A stretch of 64,000 bases of DNA from Aquimarina sp. TRL1 (lineage in GTDB: Bacteria; Bacteroidota; Bacteroidia; Flavobacteriales; Flavobacteriaceae): NCBI RefSeq assembly GCF_013365535.1, contig NZ_CP053590.1, forward strand, positions 858,501 to 922,500, written 5' to 3'. Shown here piece after piece: positions 37,694-47,183 of this stretch; positions within the stretch are counted from its first letter, which is position 1, and the number at the start of each line of letters is the position of its first letter. A program made the translations under genes and the position numbers. The notes under the pieces are model-generated. The model worked only from the letters and a program-made list of their open reading frames with translations. It was not told the DNA's origin and searched no databases.

Positions 37694-38300
37694 ATACAGT
37701 AATATTTAAAACATATTCCTGTATTATATCAAGTACTATGAGATACTGCCAGGAATACAAACATATGTTTTCAGGAAAAAATTATACGCACTAAATATCT
37801 TTAACACCTTTCCTTTACTTCTAAAAATTTCTTTTTAGAGAACATCCTTTATCATTTATTTCAAAGCAGTTGAGAAGATTTAAATGTATTTTTTATCCAT
37901 AAACAAGATTATTTGAACAATTTTATAATCATATATCACTTATATTTTATTCAAATAAATAATTCATTTTTTTTATTTAAATATACTAGGAAGAACATTT
38001 TCTGTTTTTAATGCTCTTATATATGGGGTATCTGTTGAAATTTATTTTCAACACTTAAAATTAACTACAAATATTTAAAAAAGGATACTTTAATTACTCC
38101 GAATAAATACGGAATAACCTTATAACTAGTGATTTACGACTGTAAAATGACTTTTCTGACAGAAAACCTTATTAAATAGGGAAGACAAAATAAAATAGCA
38201 TAAAGTCCTGATAAATGTATTTAGAAAAAATAACAGGAACTATATTTCCTTTCTTAATTTTTTCTAAAAGTATCAAAAACGTTTTTTATTCTTACTTATT

Positions 38301-39131
38301 TTAACCCTTTGTAAAGATTTTTTTTCCACGCAGCTTTTTTTCTCTTTCTGGTAAGATTTCCATATTATCCCAAAACCCTGTTTTCAAGGTATTAGCATAC
38401 TCCATCGGCAAGTTTTGTTTTTTCATCTGCTGATATGCAAATTCGCTATCATATGTATATGATGTAAAAGAAAAAAAAGGGTCAATTTCTTTTTCTAAAA
38501 TCACACACCAAACTCTGGGTAGTCCTTCATTAGCGGGCATTCCTATTACTCCCGGATTTATCCACAATTTTTCTTTCTTTTCTTGAAAGAAAGGCAACCC
38601 GGAATGTCCTGCAATGACCATATCTGCCTTACTTCTACTAAAGGACTCTTCCTTCTTTTTCCAGGGAGTAGATTCAAAAATAAATTCTGAAATATAAGAG
38701 TAACTGCCATGAACTACGGTTGCTTTTCGGTTAGCATATCTAAAAGAAATATAATTCGGTAATGTTCTTATCCATGTGATCGAATCTTCTGATAATTGGT
38801 TTTGTGCATACGGGTACCACTGCCTGGACAAATGGTCGCATTTAGATCCTTTTCTAAAATCACAGCCACAATCGATAGCACCACTTATTAATTGCTCTTC
38901 TACGTTTCCTAAAATACTATTCGCTCCCCATTCCCTGAAGCGTTTCACTACTTCTTCCGGCTGTGCGCAATACCCTATGATATCTCCAGTACAAATACAG
39001 TTTCCGGGTGGAATGTTTTCTTTACCTGCGATTTCTATCAATTGTTCTAAAGCTTGTAAATTACTATAGACTCCTCCAAATAAAAGTACTTTTCCTGATA
39101 GAGTTCCTAACGCTTTTGTTTTTGTAGCCAT
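38301..39131 (-). CDS. Metallophosphoesterase-like protein lacking some metal ligands, 276 aa
   Basis: The overall pattern is that of YfcE-like calcineurin-fold phosphoesterases: GD (49-50, CTGDIIGY), GN (75-76, ILGNVEEQL), His141 (VVHGSYS) and GH (175-176, AGHSGLPF), with INPGVIGMP near 191. The usual first motif D-x-H is replaced by G-x-Y (FGGVYSN, 18-24), and the last GHxH motif by GHSG, so at least three canonical ligands are missing. A Cys-rich insert (AIDCGCDFRKGSKCD, 86-99) is unusual. From memory, a subfamily with these same substitutions exists elsewhere, so this is likely a conserved variant, not decay; activity is uncertain. The start overlaps the symporter gene by 25 bp, implying coupled translation. 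Confidence 0.7.
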   Translation of the reverse strand: MATKTKALGTLSGKVLLFGGVYSNLQALEQLIEIAGKENIPPGNCICTGDIIGYCAQPEEVVKRFREWGANSILGNVEEQLISGAIDCGCDFRKGSKCDHLSRQWYPYAQNQLSEDSITWIRTLPNYISFRYANRKATVVHGSYSYISEFIFESTPWKKKEESFSRSKADMVIAGHSGLPFFQEKKEKLWINPGVIGMPANEGLPRVWCVILEKEIDPFFSFTSYTYDSEFAYQQMKKQNLPMEYANTLKTGFWDNMEILPEREKKLRGKKIFTKG

Positions 39132-40465
39132 ATGGGTATAAAATAAACGATAAAGCAGCTTCCTATTCCCCAGATGTTACTCCATAAAAGAGCTGCATAT
39201 TTTCCTTTTGTAAACACTAAACTATTGGGGAAAGCATCAAATACTAATAATAATCCAAAAAACAATCCGCAACAGAGCGAAAGATAAAAACTGCTTTTAG
39301 GAGCATCTTTTTTCCAAAGTAAAAAAACCGGAGAAAGACCGATAACCATGGTTCCACTAATCGTTGTGGCTGATAATATTTCTGCTCCAAAAAAAACAGG
39401 AATGGTTCCTAAAAGGGCAATCACAACCATGGTTAATCTTCCGAACCGAAGCCCTTCTCCTAATTTTAAATCAATCGTCATTAGTTTTGAAAAAGACGAA
39501 AAAGTAGAATCCAACGTAGAAGCTGCTGAAGTAATCATTATAAAATTAATCATCAGTAGAATCACCAGACCAAAAGATTGACTCACAGCAACAGCTGCTT
39601 GCCCTTCCATTCCTTCATGCTGTGCATAAATACCTACAATACTAAAAAGGACGATACATCCTCCTCCTAGAATACTTGCCCAAAGAAAACTTTTTAATGT
39701 AGCTTTTGGAGAAGCTATAAATCCCCTGTCTGTTAATACCGGATCATGAAAGGGGTAGCTAAATGATTGTAATAATGCTGCAATTAATAAATTCCCTCCC
39801 ATCTCCATTGTCCATTCCCCTGAGTGTATCACAGTAGAAACAGAAAATTCTTCTACTCTGAAAATACTCCATAAAATTACTGCCAGTAGCATAGAAAAAA
39901 GAATCATCTGTATGGTATCAGTAAATATAGAACTACTCAAGCCTCCTTTTAAGGCATAACCCAGTGTTAAAAATGTAAAGACAACAATCGAGCTATAATA
40001 CGGTAAGCTTCCTTCACTTCCAAAATAAGTACCAATCACCATGGTATTTGACCAAACTTCATTAAATAACCGAATACTAATCAAAATCGAAAAGACATAA
40101 ACGGCTCCCTTTCCAAAACTGGTTACTAAAAAGTGATGAATACTTGTGAAGCCTCCTTTTTTTCTCATTCTGTAAATGAGTATTCCTGCTACTGCAAAAG
40201 AGAGATAATAGGCCGCATAGGCAAGCCCCCCGAGCAAACCAAAACTCATTCCTAAATTTGCAGCATTCGTAATACTTTTTGCAAAAATCCATGAAATAAT
40301 CAGACTTCCTGTTAGTTTCCACACAGAAGAAAACTCATCAGTATAAGTAGCCTTAAAAAATTGTGTTTTTGTTTTGGCAAATGGAGATAACCAAAAAAAC
40401 AAAACACTAGATAGCAAAATTAAACCCCATTGCCATAAAGCGACTTCCTGCATAATCGTGAACAT
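39107..40465 (-). CDS. Sodium:solute symporter (SSS) family protein, 452 aa
   Basis: A polytopic membrane protein with about 12-13 predicted membrane helices. SSS-type features include helices rich in Gly, Ser and Ala, SITNAANLGMSFGLLGGLAYAAYY near the N-terminus, and TSAASTLDSTFSSFSK (about 312-327), which matches the conserved S-A-x-x-S-T-x-x-S signature near the sodium site. The substrate cannot be read from sequence. A start at Met5 is also possible. It is the fourth gene of the SusC/SusD operon, 77 bp after SusD, so it probably imports the product that the SusCD pair brings into the periplasm. Confidence 0.8.
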   Translation of the reverse strand: MFTIMQEVALWQWGLILLSSVLFFWLSPFAKTKTQFFKATYTDEFSSVWKLTGSLIISWIFAKSITNAANLGMSFGLLGGLAYAAYYLSFAVAGILIYRMRKKGGFTSIHHFLVTSFGKGAVYVFSILISIRLFNEVWSNTMVIGTYFGSEGSLPYYSSIVVFTFLTLGYALKGGLSSSIFTDTIQMILFSMLLAVILWSIFRVEEFSVSTVIHSGEWTMEMGGNLLIAALLQSFSYPFHDPVLTDRGFIASPKATLKSFLWASILGGGCIVLFSIVGIYAQHEGMEGQAAVAVSQSFGLVILLMINFIMITSAASTLDSTFSSFSKLMTIDLKLGEGLRFGRLTMVVIALLGTIPVFFGAEILSATTISGTMVIGLSPVFLLWKKDAPKSSFYLSLCCGLFFGLLLVFDAFPNSLVFTKGKYAALLWSNIWGIGSCFIVYFIPIWLQKQKR

Positions 40466-40542
40466 GTATTTACTAAAAACATCAAAGATACTAATTCATT
40501 GAATCGATATCTTTGATTTTAACTTTTAACAATTAATCTCTT

Positions 40543-41970
40543 TTATTGATCCCACCAAACTGGCATATTAATACTATTGCCATTGGTTGCTGTTGCTGCC
40601 ATCTCATAATTCGCTGAGTTTAATGTTGCTTCTTCTGCCGGGTACGGCATTCTTACAGGAATCAAATTATTATTTAAGCTTGCTGCCACCGGCTTTAAAG
40701 CAGGATACCCGGTTCTTCTATACTCAATCCACCCTTCATATCCATTAATCATATTAGCTATCCATTTTTGGGTAATAATCTGTTCTACCCCTTTGGTCGG
40801 ATCATATAATGCTTCTGATGATAAATATGTTACCGGCAGTGGCACATTCCAATAATCAAATGCCATTGTAACTCCAGATTCATATAGCGATTCTGCATCT
40901 GCATTAATAAGTCCTTTTTCTGCTGCTTCCGCCAAAAGAAAAGAGGTCTCCCAGGCTGTCATATAATTAGCAAACAACTCGCCTGTATTTTCTCTAAATA
41001 CAGTTCCTGCAAATGAATAATCAGACACTGTTATTGGTGTTTGAGAAGCGTCAATACCATTAATCAAACCATGATACGATTCTTCTTCTGTATTCGATAA
41101 TGGGCGAAACAATGTCTTGATTCTCGAATCATTTAAGCCAGTTAAAACTTCTTCGATAGTTTCTGACATCACGAAATTATTAAAATCTCCTGCTCTAAGA
41201 CGCGCTAATCTAAAATTATTAGGAGCTTCATCTGAAAAATTAAAAACCGCATTCTCTTCATTTGTTTGGATAAAATTTCCTTCTGCAAAAATAGCTGCCA
41301 ATTCACTCCCTACAGCTTCTTTTCCTGAAATACGCATCAATGCTTTAATTCGAAGAGAGTTTGCAAATTTCACCCAGTTATATAACACTCCTTCATACAA
41401 TACATCTCCTTCCAATTTTATAGTCCCCTGATAGTTTGTAATCACTTCTATTCCTTTTCTCAGATTATCCAAAATCCCGCCTTCATCCAGATATATACTT
41501 GATTGTTCATCATATCTAGGGGTAGTTATCCCCTGATCTCCTATAAAAGCTTCCGTATATGGAACATCTCCGTATAAATCTGTTAATGTCATGGTCATAT
41601 ATGCCTTAAAAATCAGCGCAGGTCCTTCATACACTGCCAGGGTTTCTTCTGTTTGGGACTTACGGAGAATAACTTCATTATCTCTAAGGTTGGTATACAG
41701 AATAGACCAGGGATTTCCTCCCAGTTGGGGAGAACTCAACGCATGCCTATCAAACAGGTTAAAGTCTATAGCAGTTAGATATTGTCCTAATAAATTCCCC
41801 GCTACAAATCCTTCATACGACATCTCTTCGCCATAGTTATAGATAACTTGCCGTAGCAATAAACTCGGATGAACATCAACAGGTGTATTAGGATTGGTAT
41901 TAATTTCTTCAAAATCCTTGGTACACCCCAACAACAACATTCCAATAATGACACTATATATTATTTTCAT
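40543..41970 (-). CDS. SusD/RagB-like outer-membrane lipoprotein, 475 aa
   Basis: The lipoprotein signal ends LLLGC (Cys16). The mature N-terminus FEEINTNPNTPVDVHPSLLLRQVIYNYG is typical of the SusD-like group 2 proteins, distinct from the classical SusD at 52090. TPR-like helices fill the middle, and the C-terminus has WIANMINGYEGWIEYRRTGYPAL, a usual landmark. It forms the lid of the SusCD transporter on the cell surface. It starts 12 bp after the SusC stop. Confidence 0.85.
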   Translation of the reverse strand: MKIIYSVIIGMLLLGCTKDFEEINTNPNTPVDVHPSLLLRQVIYNYGEEMSYEGFVAGNLLGQYLTAIDFNLFDRHALSSPQLGGNPWSILYTNLRDNEVILRKSQTEETLAVYEGPALIFKAYMTMTLTDLYGDVPYTEAFIGDQGITTPRYDEQSSIYLDEGGILDNLRKGIEVITNYQGTIKLEGDVLYEGVLYNWVKFANSLRIKALMRISGKEAVGSELAAIFAEGNFIQTNEENAVFNFSDEAPNNFRLARLRAGDFNNFVMSETIEEVLTGLNDSRIKTLFRPLSNTEEESYHGLINGIDASQTPITVSDYSFAGTVFRENTGELFANYMTAWETSFLLAEAAEKGLINADAESLYESGVTMAFDYWNVPLPVTYLSSEALYDPTKGVEQIITQKWIANMINGYEGWIEYRRTGYPALKPVAASLNNNLIPVRMPYPAEEATLNSANYEMAATATNGNSINMPVWWDQ

Positions 41971-41982
41971 TTTTTTCTTTTA

Positions 41983-44900
41983 TTAAAAGTTAATTCCCAG
42001 CTTTATTCCAAAGCTCCTCGAGGTAGCATATGACATATCTTCCACTCCACTCACAAGTCCTTGTCCCTGTACTGCCAATTGCTCTGGGTCGAAATGAGGG
42101 ATTTCACTAATCGCAAATAGGTTTTTTCCAATCAACGATATATCTACGGTTGCTCCATCATCTAATACCCCAAAGGCTCCCTTTTTCATATCAAAAGAAT
42201 ATCCAATGGAAAACTGACGAAGTTTTAGATACGATGCATCGTATACGTTATTTTCTTCATGGTTCCTATCATAAAATTGTCTGTAGTAACTTTCGGGCGA
42301 TACTGCAACGGTATTAGGCTGGTATACCGGATTTGCTTCTGTTCCTGTATTGATTACTCCCCTCGCTACAATCCCTGCTTCAGGTCTATAAGCAGTTTCT
42401 TCTAGCTGTCCCCCAACGCCAGCTAAAGATAGTGTTCTGGATACAATCTCTCCTCCTTGCCTCCAATCCAGAAGGAAACTCGCCCGCCAATTCTTGAAAG
42501 AAAATTCATTAGAAAGTCCAACCATAAAATCAGGGGTATAATTCCCTAATTTTTTGAGTGTATTATCCGCTATAAACCTTCCATCCGCTGTTAATACAAA
42601 ATCTCCATCTTCATTTTTTAGATACCCTGTACCATAAAAATCTCCGATACGCCCTCCTTCTTCTGCTTGAAACCATACTGTCTGATCAGGGTTATCATAC
42701 ACTCTGGAATATGCCAAAGTAACTCGTCCTTCCTGCTGGGGCAATGAAACAACTTCTGATCTATTTTTACTAAAATTCAGGGTTGTGTTCCATTTAAAAC
42801 TCTGCCTTTTTATTGGCGTTGCCCGAATGATCATTTCGACTCCCTGAGAACGGACCTTTCCCCCATTTACTACTTGCTGACTAAATCCTGATGAAATGGG
42901 AATAGGAAGCGAAATGATCTGATCTTTTGTAATGGAATTATAATATGTAAAATCAACTCCTAGGCGATCTTTTAAAAATCTGATATCTGTTCCTAGCTCA
43001 TAAGAAGTGGTTTTTTCCGGAACTAAATTCGGATTGGGAATAAAATTTTGATTACTAAAAGTAGGTTGCGCATTTACAGTTGTTCCTGCTACAAAAGCTC
43101 CGGAAGTTTGATAGGGATCCGTATCATTTCCTACCTGAGCGATACTTGCTCTGATTTTAGCAAATGAAATAGTTTCTGGTAATGATACCAGATTACTCAA
43201 TATCAAACTCGACGATATCGAGGGATAAAAAAAAGAGGTGTTATCGGTAGAAAATGGAGTTGCCAGAGAACTGGACCAATCATTTCTTCCGGTTATATCA
43301 ATATAAATCAAGTCTTCAAAACCAATTTTTATCAGGCCATACAAACTATTAATTCGTTTTCTGGATTCAAAATCAAAACTTTCTATAGGAGCAGCAGCAT
43401 TATTAAAGCTAAAAACGCCCGGTTGTGCTAGTTGTATTGTTTGCGTTTGTATTGTTTTTGCTTTTTGATCCAAGCGATTTCCTCCAAATGAAACATCTAT
43501 ATCAAACGTTCCTAACTTTCGAGTGTAATTTAGAAGAAAGTCTGTATTTACTTCTCTGTATGTAACATCATGTTCTGCATATGCTCCATTTCTAAATCTA
43601 TTCGTACTGAAATTCCTCAAAAATCTTCGTTTTTCATTAGAGTAATCCATTCCTGACCGAAGCGTAATACTGAGATGTTTGGATAATTGTTGTTTTATAG
43701 CTATTGTCCCAAATACGCGATCTCTATTGAATGAATTTCTATTTTCAAATAGAATAAAATACGGATTATCAAAAAATGTATAATTAAAAGAATACTGTTG
43801 TATTCCTTCTAATCCAGGTTGCCAATATCTTCTCAGGCTATTAATATCCAGAGAACGCGGTCCCCAGGCTACCAAAGAATAATTTACATTTTCTGATCCA
43901 TATCCATTGGATGGACGATTATCACTTTGGCTATTCATATAATTAACAGAAGCTGTTACTGTAGTTTTATCAGTAGGTAAAAAACGAAGTCTTGTCGCTA
44001 GCGTCTTTCGATCAAAATTCACCCCTGGTATAATCGACTCACTTTGTAAATCTGTAAACGACAATCGATAGTTCCCTGTCTCTGTTGCATTTGCAAAAGC
44101 AATATTATTAATCGTCGTTACTCCCGTTTCATAAAAATTCCGAAGATTATTCGGGTGTGCCACAAAAGGGGTAGCTGTTATTGGCAATCCCGTATAAAGG
44201 GAAGTATCTCCTCCTCTGACGACCGTACCATCTGGAAGGGTAACCGGGCTATCGAACTGAGGAATACGAATTCCCTGGTGTAAGGCTGGTCCCCAACTAT
44301 AGGTAATATTATCATTGACTCCTCCACCTAATCCATCTACATATTCAAACTGTCCTGAATTTCCTTGCCCATATTGGTTTTGAAACTTTGGCAACTGAAA
44401 TGCAGAATCAATGAACAAACTACTAGTAAGACTGATGCCTATTCCTTTTTGTTTGCTTCCGTCTTTTGTATTAATAATCACAACTCCATTAGACGCTCTG
44501 GTTCCGTACAATGCGGCGGCGGAGGGACCTTTTAAAACTGATACTGAAGCAATATCGTCGGGATTAATATCCATAGCGCCATTTCCAAAATCAACTTCCT
44601 GAAATCCTGCAGCAGCCTCATTGGTGGTATTAAAAACCGTACTGTTGTTTATGGGGGTTCCATCTACTATGAAAAGAGGGTTATTATTAGAAAAGGACTG
44701 TTCTCCCCTAATGGTAATTTTAGAAGAAGATCCTACACCCGTCGCTCCTCCCGGAGTAATCGAAACTCCTGCCAGTTTCCCTGCAAGATTATCCAAAAAG
44801 TTAACTGATTTTACATTTTCTATTTGAGTGGCACCAATCCGCTGTACCGCATATCCTAATTCTTTAGCTTCTCTTTTTTTATTTAGGGCTGTTACGACAA

Positions 44901-45201
44901 CCTCCTCCAAACCTTCTGAATCTTCCTGCATGATCAGGTTTATCACTTTTTTGTTTTGGACTAAAACTTCTTGTTTTTTGTATCCCAAAGAAGAGAACAG
45001 CAAAACAGGGACTTTGGTTTTCAAGGTAATTCGATAGTTCCCTTCTTCATCAGAAATACTTCCATTACTGGTGTTTTTTTCTAAGATATTAGCATAAGGC
45101 AAAGGAGTTCCTGTTACAGTAGTTATTCTTCCTGTAACAGTCGTTTGGGCAAATCCCCATGTTGTAAAACACAGAAATGCTCCAATGATAAATTGTTTCA
45201 T
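41983..45201 (-). CDS. SusC/RagA-family TonB-linked outer-membrane transporter, 1,072 aa
   Basis: A signal peptide (1-19) is followed by a carboxypeptidase-regulatory-like domain (about 20-95, VTGRITTVTGTPLPYANILE). The plug domain (about 110-235) has NPLFIVDGTPINN and SVLKGPSAAALYGTRASNGVVIINTK, then comes the large TonB-dependent barrel ending in an aromatic residue (IKLGINF). It moves a nutrient across the outer membrane using TonB energy, with the SusD partner as lid. No polysaccharide-degrading enzyme lies nearby, so the substrate may be a peptide, a phosphorylated compound or another small molecule. Confidence 0.9.
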   Translation of the reverse strand: MKQFIIGAFLCFTTWGFAQTTVTGRITTVTGTPLPYANILEKNTSNGSISDEEGNYRITLKTKVPVLLFSSLGYKKQEVLVQNKKVINLIMQEDSEGLEEVVVTALNKKREAKELGYAVQRIGATQIENVKSVNFLDNLAGKLAGVSITPGGATGVGSSSKITIRGEQSFSNNNPLFIVDGTPINNSTVFNTTNEAAAGFQEVDFGNGAMDINPDDIASVSVLKGPSAAALYGTRASNGVVIINTKDGSKQKGIGISLTSSLFIDSAFQLPKFQNQYGQGNSGQFEYVDGLGGGVNDNITYSWGPALHQGIRIPQFDSPVTLPDGTVVRGGDTSLYTGLPITATPFVAHPNNLRNFYETGVTTINNIAFANATETGNYRLSFTDLQSESIIPGVNFDRKTLATRLRFLPTDKTTVTASVNYMNSQSDNRPSNGYGSENVNYSLVAWGPRSLDINSLRRYWQPGLEGIQQYSFNYTFFDNPYFILFENRNSFNRDRVFGTIAIKQQLSKHLSITLRSGMDYSNEKRRFLRNFSTNRFRNGAYAEHDVTYREVNTDFLLNYTRKLGTFDIDVSFGGNRLDQKAKTIQTQTIQLAQPGVFSFNNAAAPIESFDFESRKRINSLYGLIKIGFEDLIYIDITGRNDWSSSLATPFSTDNTSFFYPSISSSLILSNLVSLPETISFAKIRASIAQVGNDTDPYQTSGAFVAGTTVNAQPTFSNQNFIPNPNLVPEKTTSYELGTDIRFLKDRLGVDFTYYNSITKDQIISLPIPISSGFSQQVVNGGKVRSQGVEMIIRATPIKRQSFKWNTTLNFSKNRSEVVSLPQQEGRVTLAYSRVYDNPDQTVWFQAEEGGRIGDFYGTGYLKNEDGDFVLTADGRFIADNTLKKLGNYTPDFMVGLSNEFSFKNWRASFLLDWRQGGEIVSRTLSLAGVGGQLEETAYRPEAGIVARGVINTGTEANPVYQPNTVAVSPESYYRQFYDRNHEENNVYDASYLKLRQFSIGYSFDMKKGAFGVLDDGATVDISLIGKNLFAISEIPHFDPEQLAVQGQGLVSGVEDMSYATSRSFGIKLGINF

Positions 45202-45301
45202 ATATTGGAATAAGTAATGACTTTATTTTTTTGTTTTATCGGGTATACATTCCCACAATGCAGCTGTTTTGAGAAGCTCTTTCCTCTCGAAATACAATCT
45301 C

Positions 45302-46027
45302 TCAGCTAAAAGAGTTTATCAATTGAGGTGATCCTTTATTATAGCGTCCTGTTTGTATAATGGCGATATAATTCAGAGGAGTCATACAGCGAAACTGTTT
45401 TAGCTCTTCCTGTAATAAGTAAGATAGAAGTTGCAAAAAAGAGTAGGAAAACGTTTTGAAAAAACCACTAAAACATTTTACATCACTTATAGTATCTATA
45501 TCTCTAAGCCTTTTCTTAATGTGCAATGTTATCTGTTTTTTTCTAAAAAAATCAATCATTGCCGGCATTAGATTTGGTGTTTTCCATGGCAATTGCAGGA
45601 TGATTTCTTTTTGGAAATGTGTCTTGTAAATTCCCAATAGATAAATTCCTCCATCCATAGATGGACCGATCACAATGTTCTTTTCTGAAATGGTTCGATT
45701 TGCATCGACAAGGTCTGTTGCCTTCAATTCAGGACTATCATTCCCTATCGTTATTATTTTTTGATACCCCTGAGAAAAAATTTCCTGAATCGCATTTACT
45801 AATCGCTCTTCAAAGGAATCTCCTCTTTGCTCTTTTTCTGTATATATAACATAGGGAAGGTTACTTTTTTCTATTTCCCGAAGCGTTTTCATCGTGCAAT
45901 ACTCAAAAAGCGCTTTTCCTTTTTGAATTGGCTTATGCTTGATTTCTTCTGATGAAGAATTCGCAAACATTAATATAATAGCTCGTTCTTGTTCTACCGG
46001 CACGATTAACTTGATTATTGGTATCAA
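45302..46027 (-). CDS. DUF2064 / TIGR04282-type transferase, 241 aa
   Basis: The core resembles the rSAM/selenodomain-associated transferase 1 family (DUF2064), a nucleotide-sugar-transferase-like fold: IITIGNDSPEL (about 92-102) with the DSPxL motif and IGPSMDGGIYLLGI (about 118-131) with the usual D-G-G-Y/L-x-L-G. The N-terminal motif normally reading FxKxPxxGxxKTRL is here FANSSSEEIKHKP, so a substrate-phosphate-binding loop may be altered. The C-terminal ~55 residues are outside the family core. It lies 100 bp upstream of SusC on the same strand and is probably the first gene of that operon. The product is unknown. Confidence 0.7.
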   Translation of the reverse strand: MIPIIKLIVPVEQERAIILMFANSSSEEIKHKPIQKGKALFEYCTMKTLREIEKSNLPYVIYTEKEQRGDSFEERLVNAIQEIFSQGYQKIITIGNDSPELKATDLVDANRTISEKNIVIGPSMDGGIYLLGIYKTHFQKEIILQLPWKTPNLMPAMIDFFRKKQITLHIKKRLRDIDTISDVKCFSGFFKTFSYSFLQLLSYLLQEELKQFRCMTPLNYIAIIQTGRYNKGSPQLINSFS

Positions 46028-46187
46028 TTAAAAAACAAAGAGTCGAATATCTCTCTTTATCATTACAAGAAATATTCTTTTTTTGCCGTTATACCTTAAA
46101 AATACCTCCTTTTTACAACAAAAACAATTCTTCTTTTGAATAAAAAAACAGGTAATTTCCCCTATTTTCTTCTGATATCAAATCGGT

Positions 46188-46195
46188 TAGTTTTG
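46188..46195 (+). promoter_or_regulatory. Possible -7 element for the membrane protein-lysozyme operon
   Basis: TAGTTTTG fits TAnnTTTG on the plus strand and would start a leader of about 100 nt. No -33 TTG is present at the usual distance, so support is modest. Confidence 0.35.
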
Positions 46196-46255
46196 TTAGA
46201 GAAGTGCTATCAATAATAAATAATAGTACACCTTTTTTAGTCCCGTTTCTCAATG

Positions 46256-46281
46256 AGAACATACTAAAGTGTTCTTTTTTT
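46256..46281 (+). terminator. Leader hairpin with T-run (possible attenuator)
   Basis: The stem AGAACA (46256-46261) pairs with 46270-46275 and is followed by seven T on the plus strand, only about 25 bp before the start codon at 46305. A wider AGTACA/TGTACT inverted pair (46225-46230 with 46284-46289) encloses it and could form instead, as in attenuators. Confidence 0.35.
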
Positions 46282-46304
46282 ATTGTACTCTATAAACCTA
46301 AAAC

Positions 46305-47183
46305 ATGCTCAAATTTTTACAAGAAAACAAAACCAGAATACTAATTGCATTCATTGCCATTCTTTTGGTTTTGCTTTCTTTTCATGGGCATTATCACGAT
46401 AAAGCAACTGCCTGTGTAAAGGAAGTTTCTAGTAGAATGTCTGAGAGTTCTACTTTCATTACCGTCATAAAAAAAACAATCAGTTATGTTGCTTCGGAAG
46501 GGATTCCTGTAATCAAGGGCTATGCTTCTAATACAGTAGAAGATCTCACTAAAATAGGAGACTACCTCACTGTCACAGAAATTCTGATCAAGATACAGAC
46601 ATTGCTTCTTGCTATTTTTAACCTTACTATTTTTAAGCTAATCCCATTAGTTTTTATTGTGGGTTTGTTTTTAAAAAATTATAAAACAATCGCGTTTAAA
46701 CTTTTACTAATTTCTTTGTTTCTCACTCCTGGGTTATCAATTTATGTCAATACAATTCATTCAATTGCAATAGCTGTAAAAATAGATTTAGGAATTGATC
46801 TCAATAAAAAGCTCTCTGAAACAAAAGCTACTTTTGCCCAAAAAGAAACTGCGCTAAAAGAGCACCAAAAAGCAATCAAAGACAAACAATTAGAAGAAGC
46901 AAAGAGTAAAGGAAAAAAGAAAATCAGTTTTTTAAAACGAGCAGAAGATGCTGTAGTAAATACTGTAGAAGATATCGGACTTAAAGTAGAAAAAGATTTT
47001 AAAATCGCAGAAGAAATCGTATTACTCAATACTGAATTGCTGTTACAACATCTGGTCAATCTTTTTACCTCCATTATTCTGCTTTATTTCATTTTGCCTA
47101 TTTTTTATTTCTACCTCATCAATCTGATTCTAAAAAGCTTATTCCAGTTTTCTATTAATGAACTAATAAACCAAAAGCTATGA
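46305..47183 (+). CDS. Membrane protein with central coiled coil, 292 aa
   Basis: No family is recognised. Hydrophobic segments lie at about 11-26, 95-120 and 127-150, with a long pair near the C-terminus (about 243-280). Between them (about 165-235) is a Lys/Glu/Ala-rich helix likely to form a coiled coil (KLSETKATFAQKETALKEHQ). The stop overlaps the start of the GH25 lysozyme gene by 4 bp (ATGA), so the two are translationally coupled. A role in holding, exporting or restraining the lysozyme is inference. Confidence 0.75.
   Translation: MLKFLQENKTRILIAFIAILLVLLSFHGHYHDKATACVKEVSSRMSESSTFITVIKKTISYVASEGIPVIKGYASNTVEDLTKIGDYLTVTEILIKIQTLLLAIFNLTIFKLIPLVFIVGLFLKNYKTIAFKLLLISLFLTPGLSIYVNTIHSIAIAVKIDLGIDLNKKLSETKATFAQKETALKEHQKAIKDKQLEEAKSKGKKKISFLKRAEDAVVNTVEDIGLKVEKDFKIAEEIVLLNTELLLQHLVNLFTSIILLYFILPIFYFYLINLILKSLFQFSINELINQKL

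Larger units (their letters stand above)
37236..38300. other. AT-rich intergenic region upstream of the giant gene
   Basis: About 1 kb between the giant gene start and the end of the metallophosphoesterase-like gene. It holds a doubtful 92-aa frame (37329-37607) and a hairpin with T5 on the plus strand (37645-37693). It also has one isolated TATGTTTG on the minus strand (37758-37765) that fits TAnnTTTG but has no clear -33 element. The remainder (37770-38300) is AT-rich with no feature I can name. A region this long before so large a gene probably carries its regulation. Confidence 0.4.

Noticed and set aside
45661..45849. Plus-strand frames inside the transferase, SusC, SusD and protease genes
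   Set aside because: They are shadows on the opposite strand of well-supported genes; no domain or signal supports them.
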